A program made the translations under genes and the position numbers. Under the pieces are notes generated by a model. It did not search any database and was not told the DNA's origin. It saw nothing but the letters and a program-made list of their open reading frames with translations. DNA of 64,000 nucleotides. Origin: Agreia bicolorata. GTDB taxonomy: Bacteria > Actinomycetota > Actinomycetes > Actinomycetales > Microbacteriaceae. Within the stretch, counting starts at the first letter, position 1, and every line of letters begins with the position of its first letter. Below, in pieces: positions 41,898 to 49,956 of this stretch. The stretch spans positions 1 to 64,000 of the forward strand of contig NZ_JYFC01000010.1 of assembly GCF_000938265.1 (NCBI RefSeq), read 5' to 3'.

Positions 41898-42499
41898 TCC
41901 GGCTGCTGATCGCCGACGACCAGGCCCTTGTGCGCGGCGCGCTGGCCGCCCTCCTCTCGCTCGAGGCAGACATCGAGGTGGTGGCCGAGGTCGGGCGCGG
42001 CGATGAGGTCGTGGATGCCGCCAGGGCGTCCGCCGCTGATGTGGCTCTTCTCGACATCGAGATGCCCGGCATCGACGGAATCGCGGCCGCGGCCGAACTG
42101 CGCGAGGCGGTTCCGCACTGTCGAGTACTGATCGTGACGACGTTCGGCCGCCCCGGCTACCTCGTGCGGGCGATGCAGGCGGGAGCCTCGGGTTTCGTGG
42201 TCAAAGACACCCCATCGGCCCAGCTGGCCGACGCCGTGCGTCGAGTTGCGAACGGTTTCCGGGTCGTCGACCCCTCACTCGCCGCCGAGTCTCTCGCTCA
42301 GGGCGACTCGCCCCTCACCGAGCGCGAGACCGATGTGCTGGCGGCCGCGCGCACGGGCGGATCGATCGCCGATCTCGCGCGCATCCTGCATCTGTCTGAG
42401 GGCACGGTGCGCAACCACCTGTCGGCGGTGATCGGCAAGACCGGCGCACGCAATCGAGCGGATGCGGCGCGAATCGCCGAGACGAACGGCTGGCTCTAG
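41894..42499 (+). CDS. NarL/DesR-family response regulator
   Basis: A 201-residue regulator. The receiver domain has IADDQ, the phospho-acceptor aspartate at residue 54 in ALLDIEMPG, IVTTF and FVVKD with the conserved lysine. The C-terminal LuxR-type helix-turn-helix is PLTERETDVLAAARTGGSIA followed by LSEGTVRNHLSAVIGKTGARN. It is the partner of the kinase just upstream and probably controls the ABC exporter genes before them. Its TAG stop is shared with that of the convergent DinB-like gene (CTAG at 42496-42499). Confidence 0.92.
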   Translation: MIRLLIADDQALVRGALAALLSLEADIEVVAEVGRGDEVVDAARASAADVALLDIEMPGIDGIAAAAELREAVPHCRVLIVTTFGRPGYLVRAMQAGASGFVVKDTPSAQLADAVRRVANGFRVVDPSLAAESLAQGDSPLTERETDVLAAARTGGSIADLARILHLSEGTVRNHLSAVIGKTGARNRADAARIAETNGWL

Positions 42500-43017
42500 C
42501 CCGCCGACACGTCGTGCAGGTGATGCACGGGATCGTGGATGAAGTACTGCGCCAGCGTTTCGACGGTGAAACTCGCCCCGTCGCCGCGCCTACCCGACCG
42601 GCCCCAGGCATCCGGGGGCACGGCGTCGAAGGCGCCGGCAATCGCGTGACCCGCCTCGACCAGCTGCGCCGAGACCACGATCGGATCCTGCTCGTTGTAA
42701 CGCTCCTCCACAGCCGTCGCGTCCTGATCCCAGTTGACGAACAGGGGGTCGTTCTCGGTGAGCATCAGCTCGAGGCGCCCGCGCATGATCGTGAACACAT
42801 CGCGCACGTGCGCCGCGTACTCGAGCGGTGACCAGGTGTTGTCATCCGGTCGCTCTCTCACGTCGGCTCGTTGGAGCGCAGAGGGCCAGGCGGCCGCGTT
42901 CAGGCGGGTGAGTTCGGCAACCTCGCGCGCGTCGGTGGTGGAAGCGTCGAAACCGCACTCGGGGCACGGCTTTTCGAGCACCCAGGTCCAGCTCTTGGTC
43001 TCGGGAACGATAGGCAT
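42496..43017 (-). CDS. DinB-superfamily protein
   Basis: A 173-residue four-helix-bundle protein. It starts with a short cysteine-containing segment KPCPECGFDAS and continues LTRLNAAAWPSALQR, WSPLEYAAHVRDVFTIM and QYFIHDPVHHLHDV. The histidines in AAHVRD and HDPVHH are placed as the metal ligands of the DinB/MSMEG_5817-like and mycothiol maleylpyruvate isomerase group. Members are metal-dependent thiol transferases or of unknown activity. In Actinobacteria many use mycothiol; that applies here only by analogy. Confidence 0.8.
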   Translation of the reverse strand: MPIVPETKSWTWVLEKPCPECGFDASTTDAREVAELTRLNAAAWPSALQRADVRERPDDNTWSPLEYAAHVRDVFTIMRGRLELMLTENDPLFVNWDQDATAVEERYNEQDPIVVSAQLVEAGHAIAGAFDAVPPDAWGRSGRRGDGASFTVETLAQYFIHDPVHHLHDVSAG

Positions 43018-43116
43018 GGGCCGAGTTTATGGATACGCCAAGCGGCCCCGCCATGCCATTTGCGCCAGGCGTCGTCGACTTCGTGCCGACCTGCGCCCGG
43101 CGTATACGCTCGACGG

Positions 43117-43416
43117 ATGAGCACCTTCAGCCCCGACGTCGTCTCAGCCATCCTGAAGCACATGAACGGCGACCACACGAACGACAATCTGCTCATCGTG
43201 CGAGCGTTCGCGAACCCCGCGGCGACCTCCGCCGTGATGACGGGTTTCGACGGCTCGGTCGCGACCTGGGACGCCACCGCCAACGGGGCAACGAGCGAGG
43301 TGCGCATCGCGTGGCCCGCCGGTCCGATCACCGAGCGCGGCGAGGTGCGCCGCGAGGTCGTCGCCCTCTACGACGCCGCCTGCGCTCGCCTCGGAGTTGA
43401 GCCGCGCCCGCACTGA
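43117..43416 (+). CDS. DUF2470 domain protein
   Basis: A 99-residue single-domain protein. ILKHMNGDHTNDNLLIVRAF is the DUF2470 signature with the conserved HMNxDH, followed by two strands and a C-terminal helix. DUF2470 is the C-terminal domain of HugZ-type heme oxygenases and of chloroplast relatives, so it is usually linked with heme. A canonical heme oxygenase gene lies about 1 kb downstream on the same strand; the two appear to have been adjacent before insertion of the LysM gene (see the direct repeats). Confidence 0.85.
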   Translation: MSTFSPDVVSAILKHMNGDHTNDNLLIVRAFANPAATSAVMTGFDGSVATWDATANGATSEVRIAWPAGPITERGEVRREVVALYDAACARLGVEPRPH

Positions 43417-43418
43417 GC
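43378..43418 (+). repeat. 41-bp perfect direct repeat, copy 1
   Basis: The last codons and stop of the DUF2470 gene, starting GCCTGCGCTCGCCTCGGAGT, recur without mismatch at 44286-44326. The two copies bracket the LysM lipoprotein gene on the other strand. The repeat is 41 bp long; the bases just outside differ. Confidence 0.9.
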
Positions 43419-43459
43419 CCGCACGAAGACACCGAAGAACAACAGAGCAGGCCGTAGCC

Positions 43460-44260
43460 TCAGCGGTCGGCGAGTGAGAGGTTCAAGACTTCGCCCGTGT
43501 ACGCGCTCTGATCCTGGGGAGCCAGACCACGCGACGGGTTGAGGTAGAAGATGTCGTCGACCGAGATACCGAACCTCTCCGCGATGCTGCTCAACGTGTC
43601 TCCCGGGGCGACGGTATAACTGATGGCCGCGCCCGAGTCGTCGACCGCGACGACCCCCGCCGCACCTGCCGTTTGACCAGTGTCAGCAACCTTGAGATCT
43701 GGTCGCCGCGGGCTCATCGTCCACACGATAGGGGCCGAGGCAACCACAGTGGCGAGGCAGTCGTTCTGCTCTCGATCGGCATCGCTGTAGAGAGTGAGCA
43801 CGGCAGAGCCGAAGAAACTCGGGTCACCCTGGGTGAGATCGGGGAGCAGCAGCTGAGATCCCGGATCCATAGAGTCGACGGAACCGAGCGAGAATCGAAA
43901 CCCGCTATCCGCGCAGGGCTGCGAGGCATCGATCGTGTAGGGCAGGAGGGTGAGCTCGCTACCCGCCGGTGCGGCGAGGTCGTGCGTGATGATCTGGTAC
44001 GCGTCGGGCTCGTCGCTCGCTACGACCGTGAAGGATCCTGAGGCCTGCGAGCCCGGTCGGGGCGTGAACACCGCGGAGGCTACCTCTGCACCTGGCGCGA
44101 CAGGCGCGGGCGAGGAGGCGATCGTCGCGTCTCCAGTGGGCGCCGCAGTCGCTCCCCCGGTTGCGTCAGGGCGAGTCTGAGACTGGGGAACGCAGGCGGT
44201 CAGCAGCATCACCAGGGCCGTTAGCGCTCCGAGCGCCCCTGCGCGTCGCTTGCAACTCAT
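43460..44260 (-). CDS. LysM-domain lipoprotein
   Basis: A 266-residue secreted lipoprotein. The signal peptide ends in a lipobox LLTAC (cysteine near residue 23), followed by a Thr/Ala/Pro-rich linker. The middle (residues 60-200) is a beta-rich domain of unknown type with two cysteines. The C-terminal LysM domain, SYTVAPGDTLSSIAERFGIS and on to FYLNPSRGL, should bind peptidoglycan. Start ATG 44260 is chosen because it gives a normal lipoprotein signal peptide; a longer reading frame exists upstream without one. The gene lies, reversed, between two copies of a 41-bp direct repeat that separate the DUF2470 and heme oxygenase genes. Confidence 0.8.
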   Translation of the reverse strand: MSCKRRAGALGALTALVMLLTACVPQSQTRPDATGGATAAPTGDATIASSPAPVAPGAEVASAVFTPRPGSQASGSFTVVASDEPDAYQIITHDLAAPAGSELTLLPYTIDASQPCADSGFRFSLGSVDSMDPGSQLLLPDLTQGDPSFFGSAVLTLYSDADREQNDCLATVVASAPIVWTMSPRRPDLKVADTGQTAGAAGVVAVDDSGAAISYTVAPGDTLSSIAERFGISVDDIFYLNPSRGLAPQDQSAYTGEVLNLSLADR

Positions 44261-44285
44261 TTCGCCAGCGTAAGCGACATGGGGA

Positions 44286-44326
44286 GCCTGCGCTCGCCTC
44301 GGAGTTGAGCCGCGCCCGCACTGAGC
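44286..44326 (+). repeat. 41-bp perfect direct repeat, copy 2
   Basis: Identical to 43378-43418. Here it is noncoding, directly upstream of the heme oxygenase promoter region, and repeats the end of the DUF2470 gene including its stop codon. Distance between copies is 908 bp. Confidence 0.9.
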
Positions 44327-44366
44327 TGAACTACGTCTAGCAATGCCACAGGCGCGTCCGATAAAG

Positions 44367-44385
44367 TAAGGACAACCTAACCTCA
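44367..44385 (+). promoter_or_regulatory. Iron box (DtxR/IdeR-type operator)
   Basis: TAAGGACAACCTAACCTCA matches the 19-bp DtxR/IdeR consensus TTAGGTTAGSCTAACCTAA at about 13 positions, including a complete CCTAACCT half. It ends 35 bp before the heme oxygenase start, a suitable place for iron-dependent repression. Confidence 0.7.
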
Positions 44386-44420
44386 CGGCTAGAGAACCCC
44401 ACTTTTTTGGAGTCGTCATC

Positions 44421-45074
44421 GTGACCAACGTCATTCCCTTCTCGCAAGCTCTCCGCGAGCGCACCTGGACCAGTCACAGCGAGAGCGAGGGCGCCAGCTT
44501 CATGGGCGACCTCATGAGCGGCAAGGGCACGCGTGACGACTACATCGCGCTCGTCGCACAGCACTTCTTCATCTATGAGGCCATCGAAGTGGCCGCCGAC
44601 CGCATGAAGAACGACCCGGTCGCCGCGCCCTTCATCACCTCGAGGCTCACCCGCCTTCCTGCCATCAAAGAAGACCTGCGCTTCCTCATCGGCGACGACT
44701 GGCGCGAGCAGATCGTCCCCCTGCCGACGACAGCCCGCTACGTGGCACGCATCAACGAGGTGGCCGCGACCTGGAACGGCGGCTTCGTCGCGCACCACTA
44801 CACGCGTTACCTCGGCGATCTCTCGGGTGGCCAGATCATCCGCACGCTCATGCAGCGCCAGTTCGGCTTCGAGACCAACGGCGTGGGCTTCTACCTCTTC
44901 GGTGACATCGCCAAGCCGAAAGAGTTCAAAGAGACCTACCGCGCGCAGTTGGATGCGACGGGATGGGACGACGCAGAACGCGACCGCGTGATCGACGAGG
45001 TTCTGGTCGCGTACCGCTTCAACACCGAGCTGTTCGTCGACCTCGCCAACGCGAAGGCGACCGCAGCCGCCTAG
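44421..45074 (+). CDS. hmuO: Biliverdin-producing heme oxygenase
   Basis: A 217-residue cytoplasmic enzyme that opens heme to biliverdin, CO and ferrous iron. The proximal heme ligand is the histidine in TWTSHSESEGASF near residue 20, and the flexible distal helix has the glycine-rich YLGDLSGGQIIRTLMQRQFG. VGFYLFGDIAKPKEFKE follows as in HmuO of Corynebacterium. The start is GTG with GGAG nine bases upstream. The iron box upstream indicates induction under iron limitation, i.e. use of heme as iron source. No heme transporter gene is in the window. Confidence 0.92.
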   Translation: MTNVIPFSQALRERTWTSHSESEGASFMGDLMSGKGTRDDYIALVAQHFFIYEAIEVAADRMKNDPVAAPFITSRLTRLPAIKEDLRFLIGDDWREQIVPLPTTARYVARINEVAATWNGGFVAHHYTRYLGDLSGGQIIRTLMQRQFGFETNGVGFYLFGDIAKPKEFKETYRAQLDATGWDDAERDRVIDEVLVAYRFNTELFVDLANAKATAAA

Positions 45075-45161
45075 CTCGAAGCGGCGCGTCCGCCTCAGTG
45101 CGGGTGCCCGCCATCCGCGCCCACCATTGCGCGTTTGCGTTCGGGTCATTGTGACACTAAG

Positions 45162-45197
45162 CTGATTTCAGCACTTAAAGTCATCGCTACCTTAAGT
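45162..45197. promoter_or_regulatory. Candidate NrtR operator region
   Basis: CTGATTTCAG (45162-45171) has CTGA/TCAG arms; immediately after, ACTTAAAG (45173-45180) and CTTAAGT (45191-45197) form an imperfect inverted pair 10 bp apart. The region is AT-rich compared with its surroundings and lies 22-57 bp before the nrtR start, so autoregulation is plausible. Confidence 0.4.
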
Positions 45198-45218
45198 CAT
45201 GACACGATCGGCACGGCC

Positions 45219-45896
45219 ATGAGCCAGCAGCAGGCGAGCGTCGCGGTATCCACCGTGATCTTCGCGTTGCGCTCCGATCCGGCCACGGGAATAAGCACCG
45301 TCTGGATCCCCGTCGTCCGCCGCATCCGGCAACCCGACGAGGGCCGATGGGCTCTGCCCGGCGGCCCGTTGCGGGTGGATGCCGACCTCGAGGAGGCGGC
45401 GCGCGATCACCTTCTCGAGACCACAGGCCTCACGCCCAAGTACCTCGAGCAGCTCTACGCCTTCGGCAAGGTCGGCCGCTCTCCCGGGCAGCGCGTCGTC
45501 TCGATCGTCTACTGGGCACTGGTCGAGAGCGACGAGGCTGCGCGCGCGACGGTGGGCGAGAACGTGACCTGGCTGTCGACCGACGAACTGCCCGAGCTGG
45601 CCTTCGATCACAACCTGATCGTCGACTACGCCCTGTGGCGACTGCGCACGAAAATGGAGTACTCCCGCATCGCGCACGCATTTCTGGGCGACACGTTCAC
45701 CCTCGCTCAGTTGCGAGAGGTGCACGAGGCCGTGCGCCAGAAACCCCTCGACCCGGCGAACTTCCGTCGCACGATCGAGTCCAGCAAGACGGTCGTCCCC
45801 ACGGGCGAATTCGTCACCGGCGCGCGGCATCGCCCCGCTCGCCTCTACCGCTACGACGGGTCGATCGACCTCGCCGACAGCGGCCCACTCCAATAG
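45219..45896 (+). CDS. nrtR: NrtR-type Nudix-domain transcriptional regulator of NAD synthesis
   Basis: A 225-residue protein in two parts. Residues 5-145 form a Nudix fold (GRWALPGGPLRVDADLEEAA, then LLETTGLTP), but the Nudix box is degenerate: the RExxEE catalytic core is not intact. The rest is a winged helix (YALWRLRTKMEYSRIAHAFL, FTLAQLREVHEAV, then NFRRTIESSKTVVPTG). This is the NrtR architecture: a repressor whose Nudix part senses ADP-ribose without necessarily cutting it. The nadABC genes follow directly, as expected for its regulon. Start ATG 45219 gives the standard length. Confidence 0.88.
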   Translation: MSQQQASVAVSTVIFALRSDPATGISTVWIPVVRRIRQPDEGRWALPGGPLRVDADLEEAARDHLLETTGLTPKYLEQLYAFGKVGRSPGQRVVSIVYWALVESDEAARATVGENVTWLSTDELPELAFDHNLIVDYALWRLRTKMEYSRIAHAFLGDTFTLAQLREVHEAVRQKPLDPANFRRTIESSKTVVPTGEFVTGARHRPARLYRYDGSIDLADSGPLQ

Positions 45897-45902
45897 AAGA
45901 CC

Positions 45903-45960
45903 CCGTTCCCTGAGCCTGTCGAAGGGAACGGCCCACCCGCTTCGACAGGCTCAACGAACG
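45903..45960. repeat. Palindromic GTTCCCTGAGCCTGTCGAAG repeat pair
   Basis: CCGTTCCCTGAGCCTGTCGA continues to GGG at 45926 and is followed by an inverted partner CTTCGACAGGCTCAACGAAC at 45940-45960. The unit can fold as a long hairpin. It fills most of the nrtR-nadA gap. Related copies: 16967, 48557 and 59763. Confidence 0.75.
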
Positions 45961-45972
45961 AAGAAGAACTCC

Positions 45973-47301
45973 ATGACATCCGTCGACACCACCATCCAGC
46001 TCCTGACCCGTGAACAGGCGGCCGGCTCCGCAGGTAACAGCACCTGCACGCCCGACCTCGCCCTGCAGCCGTGGAGCTTCGACGCCGGCATTCCGAATTA
46101 CGGCCCCGGCGCATCCATGACCGACGTCATCCCCACCGGATCGCCGGTGCAGGGGCGCCTGCCCGTCGAGTACACAACGGCGAGCGCCGACGAACTGGAT
46201 GCCCGCATCCGGGCCGCGAAAGAGACGCTCGGCGAGCGGGTGGTCGTGCTGGGCCACTTCTACCAGCGCGACGAGGTGGTGCAGTACGCCGACTTCGTGG
46301 GCGACTCGTTCCAGCTTGCGAACGCGGCCAAGGCCAAGCCCGACGCCGAGGCCATCGTCTTCTGCGGCGTGCACTTCATGGCCGAGACGGCCGACATCCT
46401 GTCGAAGCCGTCGCAGGCGGTCATCCTGCCCAACCTCGCCGCCGGATGCTCCATGGCCGACATGGCCGACATCGACTCGGTAGAAGACGCATGGGCGCAG
46501 CTCACCGAGATCTACGGCACAGCGCCGGATGCCGATGGTCGGGTTCCCGTGATTCCGGTCACCTACATGAACAGCTCGGCCGCGCTCAAGGCGTTCTGCG
46601 GCCGCAACGGCGGCATCGTCTGCACGTCGTCGAACGCGGCGACGGTGCTCGAGTGGGCCTTCGAGCGCGGACAGCGGGTGCTGTTCTTTCCCGATCAGCA
46701 CCTCGGACGTAACACGGCGAAGGCCATGGGAATCCCCGTGGAGCTGATGCCCATGTGGAACCCGCGCAAGCCGCTCGGCGGCAACTCGGCCGACGAGCTC
46801 GTCGACGCGAAGGTCGTGCTCTGGCACGGCTTCTGCTCGGTGCACAAGCGCTTCACCCCGGCTCAGATCGAGAAGGCCCGCGCCGAGTACCCCGGCGTTC
46901 AGGTGATCGTGCACCCCGAGTGCCCCATGGCCGTCGTCGATGCCGCCGACTCGGCGGGGTCGACCGACTTCATCGTCAAGGCGATCCAGGCCGCGCCGGC
47001 GGGCTCGACCTTCGCCATCGGCACCGAGATCAACCTCGTGAACCGCCTGGCTGCCGAGTACCCGCAGCACACCATCTTCTGCCTCGACGACGTGATCTGC
47101 CCCTGCTCCACGATGTACCGCATCCACCCCGGCTACCTCGCCTGGGTGCTCGAAGGCCTGGTCGATGGCGTGGTTCTCAACCGCATCCAGGTGGCCGACG
47201 ATGTGATCGCCGACTCGACCGTCGCCCTCGAACGGATGCTCGCGGCCCGGCCGCCCGCGTCGGCTCCCGCTCCGCAGACGCCCGCCGGAGCGGGGCGCTG
47301 A
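45973..47301 (+). CDS. nadA: Quinolinate synthase
   Basis: A 442-residue [4Fe-4S] enzyme that condenses iminoaspartate with dihydroxyacetone phosphate to quinolinate. NadA landmarks are VVVLGHFYQRDEVVQYADFVGDS, the cluster cysteines in NLAAGCSMADMA, VHPECPMAVVD and DDVICPCSTMYRI, and YMNSSAALKAFCG. About 70 extra N-terminal residues precede the core, as in other actinobacterial forms. It is the first of nadA-nadB-nadC, with nadB starting 2 bp after it, and the pathway's cluster supplier nadS lies downstream. Confidence 0.95.
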   Translation: MTSVDTTIQLLTREQAAGSAGNSTCTPDLALQPWSFDAGIPNYGPGASMTDVIPTGSPVQGRLPVEYTTASADELDARIRAAKETLGERVVVLGHFYQRDEVVQYADFVGDSFQLANAAKAKPDAEAIVFCGVHFMAETADILSKPSQAVILPNLAAGCSMADMADIDSVEDAWAQLTEIYGTAPDADGRVPVIPVTYMNSSAALKAFCGRNGGIVCTSSNAATVLEWAFERGQRVLFFPDQHLGRNTAKAMGIPVELMPMWNPRKPLGGNSADELVDAKVVLWHGFCSVHKRFTPAQIEKARAEYPGVQVIVHPECPMAVVDAADSAGSTDFIVKAIQAAPAGSTFAIGTEINLVNRLAAEYPQHTIFCLDDVICPCSTMYRIHPGYLAWVLEGLVDGVVLNRIQVADDVIADSTVALERMLAARPPASAPAPQTPAGAGR

Positions 47302-47302
47302 C

Positions 47303-48970
47303 ATGGCCCACGTTCTGATCGTGGGCAGCGGCATTGCCGGCCTGGCCACCGCGCTGCACGCGTCGCAGCTGCACGGCCACGACGTGACCCTCGTGACCAA
47401 GGGCGCACTCTCCGACAGCAACACTCGCTACGCACAGGGCGGCATCGCGGCGGCGACCGCGCTCGACGACAGCGCCATCCTGCACGCCGAAGACACGATC
47501 CGGGCGGGCGCGGGGCTGACCGACGAGACGGCCGCGCACGTCTTGGCCGACGAAGGAGCGGCGGCCATCCAGAGCCTGATCGAATGGGGCGTGCGGTTCG
47601 ACCACCTGCCAGGCAGCGCCGAGCCCGACCGCGCTCTCGAGGCGGCACACTCCAGGGCCCGGGTGCTGCACGCCGGCGGCGACGCGACAGGCGCCGCGAT
47701 CGAGGCGGCCCTGGTCGCGGCGGTTCGTGGCACCGCCGTGACCATCCGCGAACACACCACGCTGACCGACCTGGTGCTCGCCGATGCCGCGGGCATCCGC
47801 GCTGGTTTGGCGCATCCGCTGCCGGTCGACCAGGCGCGCATGGCCCCAGCCGGCGCGGATGCCGACAGTCGGGTCGTCGGCATCGAGGTGCTGCGGAGTG
47901 ACGGCGGGCGCGAGGTTCTGCTCGCCGACGCCGTCGTGCTCGCCACCGGAGGCGCGGGGCAGCTCTACTCGCACACGACGAATCCCCTGATCGCCACGGG
48001 CGATGGGCTCGCGGCGGCGCTGCGAGCCGGCGTGGCCACCGCCGATCTGGAGTTCTACCAGTTCCACCCGACCACGCTCGCGGCGCCCGGAAACTTCCTT
48101 GTGTCGGAGGCCGTGCGTGGTGAGGGAGCCGTGCTGCGAAACGAGCGCGGCGAACGGTTCATGGTGAGTGTGCACCCCGATGCCGAGCTCGCCCCGCGCG
48201 ATGTCGTTGCGCGGGCGATCGCGGCCGAGATGGCGAAGCAGAACGGCGTGCCCGTGAATCTGGATGCCCGTGGCATCGGCCGCGAGACGCTCACCGCCCG
48301 CTTCCCCACGATCATGGCGGCGTGCGCGGCGGCCGGTTTCGACCTGGCCGGCGGACTCGTCCCCGTGGTTCCGGCGGCGCACTACTACATGGGTGGAATC
48401 GCGACCGATCTCGACGGCCGCACCTCACACGCGGGGCTCTTCGCTGTGGGAGAAGCGGCGTGCACGGGAGTGCACGGCGCCAACCGACTCGCCTCGAACA
48501 GCCTGCTCGAGGGCGCCGTCTTCGCCCGCCGCGTGGCAGCGGCGCTGTCGAACACCCCGTTCCCTGAACTTGTCGAAGGGATGGACGCCCCCCTTCGACA
48601 GGCTCAGGGAACGGGTGTCGGAGCCGTCAACCGCTCCGAACTGCAAGCACTCATGTGGAGCTTTGCCGGACTGACCCGCTCCGGCGTTGGTCTCGCCACG
48701 GCCGCAGCCCGCCTGCGGATCTGGGCCGAGGCATCCACCGCACGTGCCGACAGCCGGGAGCAGATCGAAACCGACAACCTGCTCATCGTCGCCCAGGCGC
48801 TCGTCGGCGCGGCGCAGGCTCGACACGAGTCGCGCGGCGCGCACTCTCGAAGCGACTTCTCCCAAACCGACCCCATCGCCCATCGCCAGCCGTCTCACCG
48901 GATCGCCCGCCGCACATCCGGCGAGATCCCGGGCGACACCGCACTCACGCTCCAGACCCAAGGACACTGA
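47303..48970 (+). CDS. nadB: L-aspartate oxidase, carrying an in-frame palindromic repeat
   Basis: A 555-residue FAD enzyme that oxidises L-aspartate to iminoaspartate for NadA. The FAD site VLIVGSGIAGLATALHASQL is at the start; SDSNTRYAQGG, EFYQFHPTTL and HYYMGGIATDLDGRT follow, and the C-terminal helix carries ESRGAHSRSDF. After the FAD-binding GANRLASNSLLEGAVFARRVAA, residues about 419-438 read TPFPELVEGMDAPLRQAQGT, which is the translation of the GTTCCC palindromic repeat. This loop lies between the capping and C-terminal helical domains, so the insertion is probably tolerated. The gene otherwise looks intact. Confidence 0.93.
   Translation: MAHVLIVGSGIAGLATALHASQLHGHDVTLVTKGALSDSNTRYAQGGIAAATALDDSAILHAEDTIRAGAGLTDETAAHVLADEGAAAIQSLIEWGVRFDHLPGSAEPDRALEAAHSRARVLHAGGDATGAAIEAALVAAVRGTAVTIREHTTLTDLVLADAAGIRAGLAHPLPVDQARMAPAGADADSRVVGIEVLRSDGGREVLLADAVVLATGGAGQLYSHTTNPLIATGDGLAAALRAGVATADLEFYQFHPTTLAAPGNFLVSEAVRGEGAVLRNERGERFMVSVHPDAELAPRDVVARAIAAEMAKQNGVPVNLDARGIGRETLTARFPTIMAACAAAGFDLAGGLVPVVPAAHYYMGGIATDLDGRTSHAGLFAVGEAACTGVHGANRLASNSLLEGAVFARRVAAALSNTPFPELVEGMDAPLRQAQGTGVGAVNRSELQALMWSFAGLTRSGVGLATAAARLRIWAEASTARADSREQIETDNLLIVAQALVGAAQARHESRGAHSRSDFSQTDPIAHRQPSHRIARRTSGEIPGDTALTLQTQGH
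48557..48614. repeat. Palindromic repeat inserted in frame in nadB
   Basis: Two 24-base arms, 48557-48580 and 48591-48614, pair with two mismatches around a 10-base spacer. Each arm is a copy of the repeat seen at 45903. The reading frame stays open through the whole unit. Confidence 0.85.
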
Positions 48971-48971
48971 C

Positions 48972-49829
48972 ATGCTGCTCACACCCCAGGCGATCGACCG
49001 CGTCGTCATCGCCGCTCTGGCCGAGGATGCCCCGTGGGGCGATGCGACCTCCGACGCGTTCCTTCCTGACGGCGCGACGGCCACCGCCCAGTTGGTGGCC
49101 CGCGAGCCCGGAGTGTTCTCAGGCGGCGAGGTCTTCTCGAGAACGATGCTCGCGGCAGACGAGTCGACCACCACTGCAGTACTTCTCGAAGACGGCGAGC
49201 ACTTCGAGGCCGGGGCTGTGCTCGCCACGGTCTCGGGCCCGGCGCGCGGTGTACTGCTCGGCGAGCGCGTCGCTCTCAACCTCGTGCAGCGCATGAGCGG
49301 AATAGCCACCGTCGCCGCGCGCTACGTCGACGCCGTCGCGGACACGCGAGCCCGCATCGTCGACACCCGCAAGACGACTCCAGGCCTGCGCGCGCTCGAA
49401 CGGCACGCGGTTCGCAGCGGCGGCGGCGGCAACCACCGCTTCTCGTTGAGCGACGCCGTGCTCGCGAAAGACAATCACCTCGCGGTGCTCACGGCATCCG
49501 GTGTCTCGCTCACCGACGCGATCATTCGCGCCCGGGCCCGCATCTCGCACACCACCCACCTCGAGGTCGAGGTCGATCGCCTAGACCAGATCGAGCCCGT
49601 ACTCGCGGGCGGGGTCGACACGATCATGCTCGACAACTTCTCGCTCGACGAACTACGCGCCGGAATCGCGATCGTGGCGGGGCGGGCGCTGGTCGAGGCC
49701 AGCGGAGGGGTCAACCTCGAAACGGTGCGCGCCATCGCCGAGACAGGAGTCGACATCATCTCGGTCGGCGCTCTCACCCACAGCGCGCGAGCTCTCGACC
49801 TGGGACTCGATCTGCAGGTGGAGGCATGA
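48972..49829 (+). CDS. nadC: Nicotinate-nucleotide pyrophosphorylase (quinolinate phosphoribosyltransferase)
   Basis: A 285-residue type II phosphoribosyltransferase that makes nicotinate mononucleotide from quinolinate and PRPP. Motifs are EDAPWGDATSDAFL at the start, LVQRMSGIATVAARYVDAV, the RIVDTRKTTPGLRALERHAVRSGGGGNHR block binding both substrates, and VDTIMLDNFSLDEL and VEASGGVNLETV for the barrel's phosphate site. It begins one base after the nadB stop, completing a tightly packed nadABC operon. Confidence 0.95.
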   Translation: MLLTPQAIDRVVIAALAEDAPWGDATSDAFLPDGATATAQLVAREPGVFSGGEVFSRTMLAADESTTTAVLLEDGEHFEAGAVLATVSGPARGVLLGERVALNLVQRMSGIATVAARYVDAVADTRARIVDTRKTTPGLRALERHAVRSGGGGNHRFSLSDAVLAKDNHLAVLTASGVSLTDAIIRARARISHTTHLEVEVDRLDQIEPVLAGGVDTIMLDNFSLDELRAGIAIVAGRALVEASGGVNLETVRAIAETGVDIISVGALTHSARALDLGLDLQVEA

Positions 49830-49956
49830 GCAGAGCGTGCGCCCGGGGCCACGCCTGTTGCCCAGAGCGACGGATGTGGCCGGTCGCCGGGCAACATTCG
49901 TCGCGCCCGGTAGCATCCGCCGGTGTGAGAGGCGGAGTGGGCGCCCAGGAGCACGC

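Noticed and set aside
44261-44464. Longer start for the LysM lipoprotein
   Set aside because: The extension would cover the direct repeat and iron box and would bury the lipoprotein signal peptide.
45903-45960. Repeat unit considered as a rho-independent terminator between nrtR and nadA
   Set aside because: It can fold, but the same sequence occurs inside nadB and elsewhere, so it is better explained as a repeat family; termination here would cut off the nad operon from nrtR.
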